A DNA stretch of 64,000 bases. Origin: Drechmeria coniospora (lineage: Eukaryota > Ascomycota > Sordariomycetes > Hypocreales > Ophiocordycipitaceae). Position numbers and translations under genes: made by a program. Location of the stretch: assembly GCF_001625195.1 (NCBI RefSeq), contig NC_054391.1, positions 7,017,157 through 7,081,156 on the forward strand, written 5' to 3'. The notes beneath the pieces were generated by a model. The model was given only the letters and a program-made list of their open reading frames with translations, searched no databases and was not told where the DNA came from. Shown piece by piece: positions 1 through 13,100 of the stretch (position 1 is its first letter; each line of letters starts with the position of its first letter).

Positions 1-1050
1 GAGGGGTAGGCGACGAGGTCGTACCCGCTGTCACCAAGCTAGCAGCACGCAGCGCAGGACCTGGGAGCGCACAGCCACGCGGAATTGCAGGTGCACATGC
101 CGTACGCAGTGCGGGCAAACCTACTGCTCCCAGGCACACCAGCTCACGGCTGCATGCTCGGTACCAGGTGCCCGTACTCGGCACCGCGCCATGTCGATGG
201 CGGAAAGAGGTGAAGCAATGGCCTCATGCCCGCGCCGTGGAGAGAAGCAGGTGTTAATTGGGACGGACGGATGGTGAGTCGATCTCGCCTCCTCCTGTCC
301 AGATCGGACGACGATGTGGCGGCTGGTGGAGGTGGCGCGGCGAGGAAAGGTACAAAGGAAGCAGGCACAAGGTGCCATGTAAGCAAGTAGAGGTAAGTAG
401 GTGCCGATGTGCGGGTGAGCACGTGCGAGCCCGGAAGCCTGCATCGTCGCAGGCCAGCAGGCAGAGGAGATGGGCGTGCATGGCCTGGTGCAGCGATGCA
501 AGCTGAGGCAGGCGGGGGTGGCAGGTGATTGTCACGCTGTACTCTGTACCGCACCGGGGCCAGGCACTACTGTACAGGTGCCTTAGTACTTACCTAGTAC
601 CTAGTACCTACAGCACCCAGGTAGGGGGTACGGCGTGAATGAACAGCTACATAGTACCAAGCAAGAAGCACTTGCAAGTAGGTGCATACCTACTAATTAC
701 TCCGTAGAGTACGCATGTACTCGTACATACTGCACATGTATGCTCAGCCAGGTGCAGATGCCACAAGGTACGGAGCACTGCGCTAGCAAACACACCCATG
801 GCTGGGCTCCCGACTTCCTGTCGACAAAGACAACTCGTAGTACAGTACAGCTGTCTCGATGGATTGACGTCTGCTGTCCGTGACGCGCATGCGCATCGTA
901 TCGCAAGTACGCGCACACACGAAACAGAACGTGGCGTCACCGAGAGGCACCGAAACGTCTGGCGAGAGCGCCCTCGAGCGACAGCACGTCTTGGTCGGAG
1001 GGGGCTGGTTCTGGGCACCAACCACCACCGCCAGGCACCAGTGATACTGT

Positions 1051-1250
1051 GAGCCGCCATATGTTACTTGGTACCTAGTACGGAGTACCTACCAAGGCAC
1101 CTGGTAGGTAGCGCCCTGACAAGCACTATTGTTTGCAAGCTCGAGTACCAAGTACATGCCATGAGCCGCCATATCCTACCTCAGTACCTAGCAGGTAGCG
1201 CCCTGACAAGCACTGTTGTTTGCAAGCTCGAGTACCAAGTAATACATGCC
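1051..1250. repeat. Tandem direct duplication (about 112 bp and 88 bp)
   Basis: Copy 1 (1051-1162) and copy 2 (1163-1250) both open with GAGCCGCCATAT. They share the block from TAGCGCCCTGACAAGCACT through TTGCAAGCTCGAGTACCAAG with single-base differences. Copy 2 lacks part of the GTAC-rich segment near 1075-1095, which includes a TACGGAGTA word. This is a local segmental duplication inside the island. Confidence 0.8.
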
Positions 1251-4200
1251 GTACGCAAGCGCAAGTATTACTCCGTACTCCGTACAGCGCACCTAGCTCC
1301 TGATGGGTACCACAGGTACTCCGTACAGTACTGTACGTGCCTAATGCGAATGACTTGCTGCTATTATAATAACCAACACTTGCAGGCAGGTACTCGGCGG
1401 AACTAACTCGCTTCGCGCCTAGCATGACACAGGGCCTTGGTGGCAGGCAGCACAGGTACGGCACGGGGCCAGACAGGCCTAAGTAAGTATTCGTTCGTCG
1501 CTGCCGTCGACTGTGCACGGTGCCAACCGACATGCTCCCGCCGGCGCGGGAGCGGGTGCGCCGCTGGCAGGCTGCCTCGCCTGTGGTAGCAACCGATCGG
1601 CCCGCGGCTGCCAGAGCGTCGTGGCACGATGCCATCGCTCGCATGCACGAGGAGAGGGGGGGGGAGGGGTTGGCCGTCGTCGCAAACGACGTGGCCTAGG
1701 TGCGCCCGTCGGGTGGTGAGAGCGGCAGCGCCGTCGCCGCTCTGCCCACGCCGTCGCCCGCGCCGCCGAGGGGGACGGCGTGCTTCTGTGGCACGGTGCG
1801 GCGCAGCAAAACGCAGCACGGCGCAGAGGGCAGCACGGCGCAGAGGGCAGCACGGAGAAGCGCAGGCGGTAGGCATGGTTTCGCCAGAGGCAAAGCACCC
1901 TCCGTACGTGCGCGCTCGCCCATTCACCGGCAAGCGCGAGTGAAGGTTCGTAGGAACACTTGAGTGGTCGTCGGATACGCCAATGTGTCCGTATGCGTGC
2001 GAGTACGACGGGCGAGAGGAGCAGGGAACGTCGCCACCGGGGCCAGATCCGTCGGCGGGGGCACGTCAGCGACGGCGACCCTGACAACTCGCTGACGACT
2101 CATGAACGAGACCGAGAGTGTGGAGCCGGACCGTGTGGGCCCTGGTCTGGCCTCGTCCTGGCTCGGGAGCACACGGGCTTGTTTGCCATGGACTCGTACA
2201 GTACTGTACAGTACGCACCCGTGCATCATTACTGTACTGCACATGGACGTGTCGATACTCGCACATCTGCGGTGGCTAGGTAGATGTACATGGCATGTGT
2301 ACAGCACTGTACTTGGATGCCCCAACAGGCACGAGCACGCATGCACGGGTTTGGGGGCCGCGGCATGTACATGTACTGTAGGTAAGTAAGTACACGCACG
2401 CGTACTTGGGGGAGTGCTCGTACGTACTTACTTACGCCTGCCTGCACGCCGACCGAGTCCGTTCTGGTCAAGCGTGCAGAGTACATGGAGCGGGTACCGC
2501 CTCGCCGCCTCGCTAGCCCACGGTTGCGCGAATGTAAAAGTGTGGGGAGTGGAGAGGGCTAATTCCTCCAGACGTCGGTGGGGTCCAGATTTGTTTGGGG
2601 CGTGCGATTTGGTTGCAGCCGCCGCACGGCTCGCCCGCTCGACAACCGCTTGCTGCGTCAGCTGCCGCCCGCGCCGCACTCGCACAGGCGGCACCCGCCG
2701 GCGGCTGCGCCGACGAGGTGGTTGGCCAAGGAGGTGAATCGCACTCGTGCCCGCACCGGCGTCGTGCACGCACCTATGCGCGAGCAAGTGCACGCCGACG
2801 CAAGAGAAGCAGGACCGGTTCGAGCAGGTTGGTCGGCACCGACTTGCATGTGCTGTCGCCTGCTGGTACATGCACGGCAACGGGGTAGGTGCCGATACGT
2901 TTGGCTGATGTAGGTGTGGGTGTACAGTAAGTACAGGCACTACGTAGTAGTTGTGCTTGGCTGCCTAGTGCCTTTGTCAGTACGGAGTACGGAGAGGATC
3001 CGGTCGAATATTACCTGCTTGCGCTTGCTTGTCACTTCCATGGCACTCCGCACTTGATAATAGCTAAGTTCTTACCTACTAGTAAGTAAGTAAGTAAGTG
3101 CATGCACATAGTTGTAGTGCTTGCACTCGGTACGGAGTACTTGCTCGTACCTTTGCAGTACTTAAGTATGTACGCGTGCTGTGCAAGCATGAGTACATGC
3201 ACTCCGTATTGCATGCACACGTAGTTGTGCATGTGAGTGCTCGTAACAGGGCTAGCAAGTGCACAATTGCTAGTGTTTGCGCATGCTTGCAGGGTATATC
3301 TGATGCAAGTATTACTCTGTGCAGTGAGAACTCGTACCAGTACTCCGTACTCTGTGCAGTGCTCCGTACAACGTACTTGATTGAGTACCTACGGAGTACT
3401 TGTTCTTACATAATAGTACGGAGTAATACATGTACTTGATAAGTACTTGCTTTGAATCACACAAACTACCTAGTAGTCATACTCGGCGTTGTAATACAGG
3501 GACAAGCACTCCGTACTCCGGGAGTAACGTGTACTCCGTACATCTGATGTGCCACTACCCGCCAAGTACATGTGGGTGTAGGTGTGCTTGTCCAAGTACG
3601 GCGAGACTTGGATCCTTGCTCCCAGCCACGCGCACACACCGCCGATGATCCGTCGATCCAATGCGCAACAACAATGGGCATGTCCTGCGCCGATAATTTT
3701 CCGACGCTCCGTCTCGTCCCTGCGCGCACTCGAGCCACGGTCCTTTCCGGCCGCGGAACCCGTCGGTCGTCCTTTGTCGTGGAGACAAGTCTTGCCGATG
3801 AAATGGAACAGAAGTGCCTACCTGCGCTGTGCTCCGTGCTTGTACGGAGTACTTACATGTACTTACGCCTACAAGTACTTACTTACTGTACGTACCTGCT
3901 GCGCAAGCACTGTAGCTACAGAGTTCCTGCAAGGAATTCCTTACTCCACACTCCGTACTCCGTACTCCGTAGGGTAATAATGCATCATCTCCACCGCCTG
4001 ATAGGCACGAGCCGTGGGTATCCACGAACTCTATACAGTACAGTACTTACAACCAAGTACTTACAGAAGCACTTCGCACAAGTACTTCCAGTACAGTCTG
4101 CTTCCCAGCATTCTGACGGGCGTACCACCCCGTACCGCGGAGGGGTAGGCACGCGCGGTACTGGCACCTGCACCTGCGAGTGCCTGCCCATGACAACCAC

Positions 4201-6676
4201 TCGTTCGCGCTTGCACATGCACGCCCGGGACCTGGGAGTATTTTGAGCTCGACCAGGTGTTTCATCCTCCTTCCGTGCCCCCCCATTCGCTCGCTCGAGC
4301 GAGAAGAGCGGAGCCGACGACCAATTTGCCCGAGCGGTGGCTTGACGCTGACAAGGCTGCTTGCCGTACGGAGCAGGTACCTCGAGCTCGTACCCGTGCT
4401 GGGAGCCTCCCGAGTTACGTACTCGTGGCCCCTAGAATGTTGGCAGAAACTTCGCCGGGGGGGGCTCCAGGCCAACTTGGCGGTCACCACGTTCCCACTC
4501 TTATCTGCCGCCGCCCCGCCGGGCCGGAACAGGAAGCCCCAGCCTGCGGGCCAGCTGGAGGAGCCCACATGGGACGTGGCGGGCAGGAGAAGGTGGTATC
4601 GACATGTACAAGTACTTGTACTGTACTTGCTTACTTTTGAAGGTGAGCGTTCTTGTGTACTTACTTACTGTGCTGTAATATTACAACAACAAAGTACAAC
4701 CACGGGGTACACCCAAGTCAGTACTTACATAGCCATGTATGTAAGTACTTACTTACATGCACAAGTACTCCGTACTGCACTCCATACCGGCTGCACTCCA
4801 AGAGGAAACGAAATCGCCCGCTCGAGGGCCGTCGAAATCTTCTGCCCTGGACTGCATGCATTTCTTGGCAGAAATATTCCATGTGAAAAGTCAAATGCCT
4901 GCTTCCACACGCACATGCACTGCTGCACTTGCTTGTCGGTGATTTCCTCGAGAGCAGCGCTACTGCTTGCACTCAATCTCCGTGGTGACGCTCCCAACCT
5001 GAAGGAACATGCCCTGGGGAGCGAGGCAAGGGTGCAGGCGCATGACGTTGCCGCATCGGCGACCCAAGGTACTTGTGCACTGTGCGTGCTCCGTATCGTC
5101 ACAAAGTATTCGTTACTGGACTTGCTCCTTGCTGTACTCTGTACTTGGATGCACTCAAGCTTGGGGCAACATTAGTACATGTACGCAAGTGCAAGCACAT
5201 GTACAGTGAGTGTTACAGGTGTAACCACGACCAATATTGGAAGCACGCCGTACTGTAATACTCCGTATATTAGTACATGTACGCGCTGGTAGGTTAGTTC
5301 CTAGACTGTGCAGACGTCTGCTGCAACACGTACTGTAAGCACTCCGTACTCTGTACATGCACATGTGGTCTGCCACCTGAGTGGCTTGCTGTGGCTCCTC
5401 CGACACCCTGTCGCATCGACGCAAGGGAAAAACAACAGGGTACGGAATACCAGTCGCTGCCGGACGCTAGACGAACTGGTTGGTCCGTGGTGCGTGCTCG
5501 CTGCTCGCTGCTCTGCTCGTACGGTATTGCACACGAGCATATGCTAGCTTTTTGCTTTGCTGCGAGGGTTAGTACGGAGGCGGAACGCCACACGGTACTC
5601 GCAAATTGTTGCAGGTCTGTCGGTACGTACTTGCATGTGTGCGGAGTACTGGTTTGGTGCCTTGCTCTGACAGGCTCCAAGTAAGTACATGTACTCCGTA
5701 CTTACGTGCAGTGCAAGTGGTACACCTACGGTACGGAGTACAAGGCAAACCGCAATTATTATTCTCTAGCAACCTGTTAGAGCATCCACCTCCGTCGCTG
5801 GGACTGATCGTACTAGGTACTAACCTTGTAGGCATGCGAGTACATGCGTTACTCCGTACTTCCTGCAGTTGCCTTGTCACGCTGCGTCCGTGGCATCTAT
5901 CTGCCTATCGAAAGGTTCAGGTGCAAGCGCTTGAATCTGTAAACTTCTTTCCTCCGTCATTGCTGCTGGAGACTGCAGATCTGGCACCATGGACGCAGAA
6001 GAGCCTTTCATGCAGTTCTGCCATGCTTGGCTCAATGCTCGTGCACACCGGCTCTGGTTTTGGCTCTGCTTGGTTCCAAATCGCGCGGGGCTAGCTGCCT
6101 TGGTACTTGAACCAGCACTTGGGTGTTTAATACCAATCTACGGAGTATTACGGAGTACACCACCGACTATTAATGGACGAAGCGAACGGCAAGTAATACT
6201 TACGTACCAAGTACAGTACTTATACTAGTCCGGCTGTTAATAGTACCTTTCCCAAGTACTTCATACCTAGTAGTAATAATACTTACCTACTGTACAGTAC
6301 AGTACTGGCGATCTGCGCGCAAGCGTTAATATGGTCCGTCCCTACTCTCATCGAGTACCCGCGACTACCATGTGCGAAATTGCGGCGCCCTGTACTCCGT
6401 ACTCCGTACGCCGTTCACCAAATAATCTGCCCAGACAGTCGCCCTATTCTGCAGGGACGAGACATGGCCGAGTGCAAGCTCCCTACACCAAGTGCGCAAG
6501 CTACCCGCTGGATGACGGGCCTGCTTGACGAGGCCGGACGACAAGTGCGACATGCGCGATATCGTGCGACGAACCGACCTCTCGCCGTGCCATTGATTTG
6601 GCATGGCCAGCGGCTCGTCTCTGTTGGTTCGTTGCCGCGTGGAGAAGGGTTCAACATGGGCAGAGGTACGGAATGA

Positions 6677-6694
6677 GTACTCCGTACGGAGTAC
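6677..6694. repeat. Perfect 18-bp palindrome GTACTCCGTACGGAGTAC
   Basis: The sequence reads the same on both strands and is the head-to-head union of the two words that dominate the islands (TACTCCGTA and TACGGAGTA). A 16-bp version lies at 49019-49034. Confidence 0.85.
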
Positions 6695-8594
6695 AAGTAC
6701 TTGTACAGTACAAGCACTTCGTGGAGAGCGATGCCTTGGCCATGCTCCGTAATTCCCCCGTACCTGTGATGCTGGGGACCATGTCACGCCGAAGATTCCG
6801 AGCTCGCGTAGTGCGCTGCTAGACTTGCAAAGGGATTGCCTCCGTCGCCTTCCAGGGACGATTTCGTAACATGCATGCACGGGGACGTAAGCCTAATCGA
6901 AAAAAAAGGGCGCCGCCACCACATTCCAGGGCCACCTCCCACCGACCTTGCTGTGGCGCCCTTTCCATGTTTGGCTTAAGCATGGTTGCATGTTGCAACG
7001 CGACATCTGCGTGTTGCCCAGCTCCGCCAAGGGGCTGTCAGTTTAAGTTGGGATGTTCTAAACGGCACGGCTACCCATTTGGGCAAAGCGCGGGATGAAT
7101 GTTTTATGGCACCTACACCTACTTGAGTATTACAGTACATGATTTGCACATACTGTACAAGTACTTACGTACATGCACATGTACTGTACAGTATGTACTT
7201 GTATCTGTAGGTGTGAGTGCCTGCATGTACTTGCTTGTGTTTGCAAGTAATAAGTGAGTACCAATGCAATCACATCCAAGTGCCCCATCGCTTGCTCGTC
7301 GTTGAACGGAGTACTGTCCTTAAGTGAGTGCAAGTGCAGTAAGTACAGCGCAAGTACATACAGTAAGTACAACGTACATACAGTACTCCGTAAGTACACT
7401 TCATTTCTCCATATCGTGCTCGTACTTGAGTACACCTACTAATAACTGGGGTAAAAAATACTTGCATACTAGTAGGTACAGTACTGGAGACCGCATACCA
7501 ATTCATAAGTATAGGTACCCAGTAGCCCTTGTGGTGTAGTTGTACTTGGCGCCGATAATCATACTCGCATTGTACATGTACTTGTTGTATAAGCAGGTAC
7601 ATGTAGGTGTATACTCCGTACTGGTACAACTGTTCGTTCATGTACGGAGTACGGAGTGCAGTACATGTACTTCGCGCTCCGTATACCTACTTGCAAGTAC
7701 GCCTCCTTACAGTACTTACTTACTTGGCACCTAGTGCCTAGGTGTACACCAAAGTACATGTGAGTGGCACGCAAGTACGGAGAACTCTGTACTTACCCGT
7801 GTAATGTGCTCCGTACGTGTACTGTACTGTACTGGGCTGTAATATGCAGTAATTAGCCTGGTTCAAGTACAGTACGTACCTGCTGACCGATCACCCCTAC
7901 AGCCAGTACACAGCCGGTACGGTAGCCAAGTACATATACTCCGCACTTACGTTCGTATACAACTAGGTACTTGTTCGTGCACCTAGGTACTCCGTACATG
8001 TATTCGCTCATTACTCGCACGTGCACGGCTGGTGCCTGAAGCGCACGCCTCCGAGGGCTCGCACGAACCTGTCAGGGTTTGGATCTTGATGGCAACCAAG
8101 GGAAAGCCACACTGCCCCTAAGCCAGACAAGGCGGTCCGTTGGAGTGCAAGATGACAATGGCGGCAAGATCGGGGGGACCACCACCTGCGACAGGGCGCC
8201 ATGTGTGGCTGGTGGGCGAGCGGTGCGCCCTCCCCTCTGTTTCGCCGCTCGCTCCAGGTTGGCCGTTCCCGCGCACCGTCGCGCACGTGCATATGATGAA
8301 TGTCCCTTGCACATGGGCCTTTTCTGCCATTACACGTCGCTCACCCATGTGGTCGCAGGTGGACGGTTGTGGCAGCGCGATTCTTGTCGTCGAGGTTGGC
8401 GATGGCGGCGGCGGCGGCGAGTGGACGCCAGCAAGGCAACGGTAATAAAAGCACTCCGTATTAATACTCGCTATAACACGTTTTCTTGGCCTGGTATTAT
8501 TACGTGTAATTACTCCGTACAGTACGGAGTACATGCAGCTACTTTAGTACTTACATGTATTACTTACTGTACACCTACTGTGCCTGCACACCTG

Positions 8595-8684
8595 CCTGTA
8601 CACCTAAGTAAGTAGTACCTACAGTAAGTAGGTGGAAGTACTTACAACTACCTAGTAGGTTGTACTTCCACCTAGGTGTACAGG
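8595..8684. repeat. Nested imperfect inverted repeat
   Basis: The outer arms CCTGTACACCT (8595-8605) and AGGTGTACAGG (8674-8684) are exact reverse complements. Inside them, GGTGGAAGTAC (8631-8641) pairs with GTACTTCCACC (8662-8672), and the centre around CCTAGTAGG is nearly self-complementary. The element could form a cruciform or RNA hairpin. No coding capacity or target-site duplication was identified. Confidence 0.7.
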
Positions 8685-9558
8685 TACTGTAGCCTACGGA
8701 GTATTACAGGTATTAATACGGAGTACTGGTTCTGTATCCGCACAGCACTCCGCATTATTAATACCAGCATGGTACGCAGTACAGTACATGACAAAGGTGG
8801 CCAAGTGCACATACAAGTGGGTGTACAAGGAGTCCACGATAACGTTTTCGTAAGCGTGCTGCGCTGCATGGAAGCATGTACGCACATGCAACCCAAGAGT
8901 GAGCCCATGTACAAGTGCAGCACCGTACTGTACGTGCAAAGTACCTGAGAATGCAAGCGCACTCGTACTTATTTACAGTAATACTGTACTTACATGTGCT
9001 TGCCATCTCCGGTGGTGGTGGGTACCTAGCGGTGAATCTGTTTCGGCCATGGACGCCAGCGCGGGGTGGCGGCTGGCAGATTGATCCGTGACCCCAACCG
9101 ACGTGCAGGTGCACGTACTTCCTGTACTTGTACTTGCACGAGCACAAGTATCGGTCGGCACGGAGAGAATGCGCGTTCGACCGCGACATGGCTCACGCTC
9201 GTGCACGTATCTGCATGGCCTGGACGAGCAGCACCCTTCATCTGGACCCCAAGCCGCTGAAACGACGGCTGCCCGTGCACGGCGTGGCGCACGCAACCCA
9301 CGATTTCCGTGGCCGAGGTGCGAGCAGGTAATGTTATGTGTGTAGTTGGTCGGTAGGTGCACACGTCGCACTCGGCGCGTACTAATGCGTATTTACTTAC
9401 TACGAAGTAACTTGGTAAGTAATTGCTGCTGTAGTTGGAACCAGTGTATCTGCTAGGTATCCCAGCACGAGACCGCGGGCGCCGCCAGCACACCAAGTAC
9501 TTGCTGGTACTCGTGAGAGCTTGCATTAGGGCTCTGGCGGACCAGCGAGCCACCGCCA

Positions 9559-9609
9559 TGGCGTGAGCGTCGGCGTGAGCAAGGGTGTGGCGTGAGCGGG
9601 GGCGTGAGC
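9559..9609. repeat. Short minisatellite, GGCGTGAGC units
   Basis: Four copies of GGCGTGAGC lie within about 50 bp, with irregular spacing. They sit at the boundary between the GTAC island and the CYC8 upstream region. Confidence 0.7.
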
Positions 9610-9640
9610 GAGATGGGAGCATGGGCAGGCCCCGCTCGCC

Positions 9641-10154
9641 TCAGCACGGCACGCCGCCGTGCGAATAGCCGACGCCGTTCCCTCCCATTTCCTGGGTAAG
9701 GGGAGTTCGCAGACCAGCTGGTCCTCCACCAACAGAACTGACCAGAACGGCCTCTCCCCAATTCGCCTGTACCCATTTCTTCTTTCCTTCCTCACCACAA
9801 TACTCCCTACAACCTCGTCCACTCGAGACGGCTTCGTCGCCACCGGCCAGGCCAGTCCTCACCCGTCCCTACCGGACCTGCCCATCTGACCGGAATACCG
9901 TCGAGTTTCCCACCTGCATCGTCTGCCATTGTCCGCGACGCCGAATTTTCTCCCTTTCCCGTCCTAGTGCTCCCCCGTCCGTCCCCCCCCCCCCCCCCCT
10001 GGTGACGGCGCCGTGCGATACCCCCTCGGGTGGATGCGCCTCTCCACACGCCGGGTGACCGACGCACAAGCAGCCCATCTGGCCGCATCCCGACTCCTCG
10101 CCATCACCCTTCGCGACAACGGCCATCGCTGCGTCGAATCTCGACACGCTGGCC
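9641..10154 (+). promoter_or_regulatory. Upstream and leader region of CYC8 with a (C)17 tract
   Basis: There is no gene here. The plus strand is pyrimidine-rich around 9720-9990 (TTCTTCTTTCC-type tracts), as often seen before fungal start codons. A run of 17 C (9983-9999) lies about 155 bp before the CYC8 ATG. I see no clear TATA element. Confidence 0.5.
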
Positions 10155-13100
10155 ATGGCCAACCACCACCCTTCGCCCACCATGATGCAGATGCAGCAGC
10201 AGCATCAGGCCCAAGTCGGCCCTCCCCAGAATGTTCAGGCCTCCTTCGCCCCGTCGCACCAGATTTCCGCCATGAACGAAACCGTCTGGCTGCAGATCGG
10301 TGAGTGCACGCCCGACGCTTCTTCGCGACTCTTCTTCTCCTCGCCGCCCCTCGCCGATGCTGACCGCCCTCGCAGGAAGCTTTTCCGAGTTGCTGCGCAT
10401 CCCCGAGGAGGCCATGCTTGCCTATGAGCGGGCCCTGCAGGCGAACTCGACGTCCACGGCGGCCATGAACGCCATCGGCATGCTCCTCAAGGGTCGCGAG
10501 GCCTTTGACAAGGCTCTCGAGTTCTTCCGAGCCATCGTCCAGCTCGAGCAGAACAACGGCGAGGCCTGGGGGAATCTTGGTGCGCCCCCCCCCCCCCGAT
10601 GAGTCGACGCCTGCGTGGACCGGCTCGCTGACCCTCTTGGCAGGCCACTGCTATCTCATGACGGAAAATCTGCAAAAGGCCTACGATGCTTATCAGCAAG
10701 CCCTCGTCAACCTCCGTGACCCCAAGGTGCGTGCCCGCCGTGGATCCGAGCCGGGAGGGTTGCCCGACCTGACGTCGTCTAGGACCCGATGCTGTGGTAC
10801 GGAATCGGCATCCTGTACGATCGGTACGGGAGCTACGACTACGCCGAGGAGGCCTTCTCGCAGGTCATGCAGATCCAGCCTGATTTCGAAAAGGCCAACG
10901 AGATTTACTTCCGCCTCGGCATAATATACAAGCAGCAGACCAAGTTCAACCAGAGCCTCGAGGTGAGGCGCCCCGCCGCCGCTCTCTCCTCTCCCGCCAC
11001 CGCCGTGGTATGCATGCTGACCTTGGCCCAGTGTTTCAAGTACATCGTGAACTCGCCGCCCGGGCCCTTGACGCAGGAAGACATCTGGTTCCAGATTGGC
11101 CATGTTCACGAGCAGCAGAAGGATGTAAGTGGCCGACCCTTGGCGCCTGCCCGTCTCTCCCGCCCGCCTCTCCCGCCCGCCTCTCCTGCTCGTCGCTCAC
11201 GCTCCGTCCAGTTCGACAGCGCCAAGGCCGCCTACCAGCGGGTCCTGGATCACTCGCCGAACCACGCCAAGGTTCTTCAGCAGCTCGGATGGCTGCACCA
11301 CCAGCAGAGCAACGCCTACGAAACCCAGGACCGCGCCATCCAGTACTTGGAAAAGTCGGTCAGCGCAGGTGAGAAGAAGGGTCGTGGGCCTCCTCCGCCG
11401 TGCGCTCCTGCTGACGGTCTCGCCAGACAACGCCGACGCCCAGAGCTGGTACCTGCTCGGTCGCTGCTACATGTCGCAGCAAAAGTACCCCAAGGCGTAC
11501 GAGGCCTACCAGCAGGCCGTGTACCGCGACGGCAAGAACCCGACGTTCTGGTGCTCCATCGGCGTGCTCTACTACCAGATCAACCAGTATCGGGATGCCC
11601 TCGACGCCTACTCTCGCGCCATCCGCCTGAACCCCTACATCTCCGAAGTCTGGTACGACCTCGGCACCTTGGTAAGCCTTGGCCGAATGGTGACGAGTTG
11701 TGCTCGCTCCGCGCTGCCGTGCTGACCCTCCGCCGCAGTACGAATCGTGTAACAACCAGATAACGGACGCGCTCGACGCCTACCAGCGCGCCGCCGAGCT
11801 TGACCCGAGCAACCCGCACATCAAGGCCCGCCTCCAGCTCCTCCGCTCCGGCGGCACCAACGGAGGCCCGCCTTCGGTGCCCCCGCCGGCCGACGTGCAC
11901 CCCCAGGCGTACCAGGCCGCCGGTCCTTCCGGGCCCGTCGGTCCCCAGTGGGGAGGTTCGACGCAGCAGCCCGCGCCCAGCGCTCCGCCGTCGGCGACGG
12001 GCGAGAACTGGGCTCGCGGCCTCTCCGGCGTCAACCCGCCGCCGCAGCCCCCCAACCCCTACGAGGGGCGCGAGGCCTTCCGTGCTCCGCCGCCGCCGCC
12101 GCAGCGCCAGCCCAGCCCGCAGCAGGAGCAGCAGATGCGTCAGCAGCAGCAGCAGCAGCAACAGCAACAACAGCAGCAGCCGCCGCCGCCGCCGTCTCAG
12201 CAGCCGCCGTACGCCGACGCCCACCGCGGCGGTCCTCCGCGTCGTGGACCGTCTCCCGGCCCCGCCGCTCACCAGTACCCTCAAGGTCCGCCGCCGCCCC
12301 CGGCAGGTGACCGGAGAGTGATCAACCCCAACTGGGCCGGCCCAACCCCCTCGGCCGCCGCGCCGCCCTCCAACGCCGGCAGCGGGCCCAACCCGCAGAC
12401 CAACGGCATGGCTCCCTTCCGGCCCAGCAACAACAGCCCTCGCCCTGAGGGTCGCGGGCCTCACGACAACCGCATGCCGTCTCCCAAGTCCGCCTATCCT
12501 CAGCACCAAGCGCCGCTCCCGCCCTTCGCCCATCACCCGGACGCGCCGCCGCCGCAAGCCGTCTCCGAGAGCGGCCCTGCTCCTCTCCCGCCGCCAGAGT
12601 CGTCCGTCCAGCGCATGGATGACCGACCGCCTTCCGTCGGCCCCAAGCGGATGCGTGAATGGGAGGACGAGTCGGCCGCCAAGAAGCAGGCCAACGAGGA
12701 GAACCGAGCACGGCTCGGGGACATGAGTCATCGACGGCCTTCGACGCCGCCGCGCGACTCGTACCGCCGCAACTCCTCCGAGACGCGTCGCCCGGACGAG
12801 CAGCGTCGTGGGGAGGAAGCGAGGAAGGTCGACGAGACTCGTCCTCAGAACGAAAGCTATCACCCGTCCGAGGCCGCCCACCACCCCCAACCCGCCGGTC
12901 CCAGCCAGCTCCCGCCCATCCAGCAGGGTCCCGGTCCCCTGCAGGGCGTCAAGCTCGAGAAGCCGCCGACGGGCCCGACCGCCAAGGAGGAACGACCGCC
13001 GCCCGAGCAAGCGCCCGTCGCGCCCCCGGCCGCGACCACCACGGCCGAGCCTGAACGGGCCGCCAGGAAGATGGACGTCGACGAGGATTATGACGATAGC

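Larger units (their letters stand above)
1..9640. repeat. Gene-free GTAC-rich island (TACGGAGTA / TACTCCGTA words)
   Basis: No recognisable gene. From about 540 to 9500 the DNA is built largely from short words containing GTAC: runs of AAGTAAGTA, ACATGTAC, CAGTACAG, and above all TACGGAGTA and its complement TACTCCGTA (for example near 1078, 2977, 3129, 3390, 5570, 6677 and 8525). The open frames here are short, overlap in several frames and have no family character, so I read them as chance. The stretches at 1500-2100, 8030-8440 and 9060-9340 look more like ordinary GC-rich spacer. Similar islands recur elsewhere in the window, always between genes. Their function is unknown. Confidence 0.75.

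Noticed and set aside
3060..3110. CRISPR-like or telomere-like repetition (AAGTAAGTAAGTAAG)
   Set aside because: It is a 4-bp simple repeat without spacers; the organism is eukaryotic, and the unit is not a telomere repeat.
4180..5175. 331-residue plus-strand open frame in the first island
   Set aside because: It consists of translated island words (Tyr/Leu/Thr/Cys-rich), has no domain, and other frames are open in the same place.
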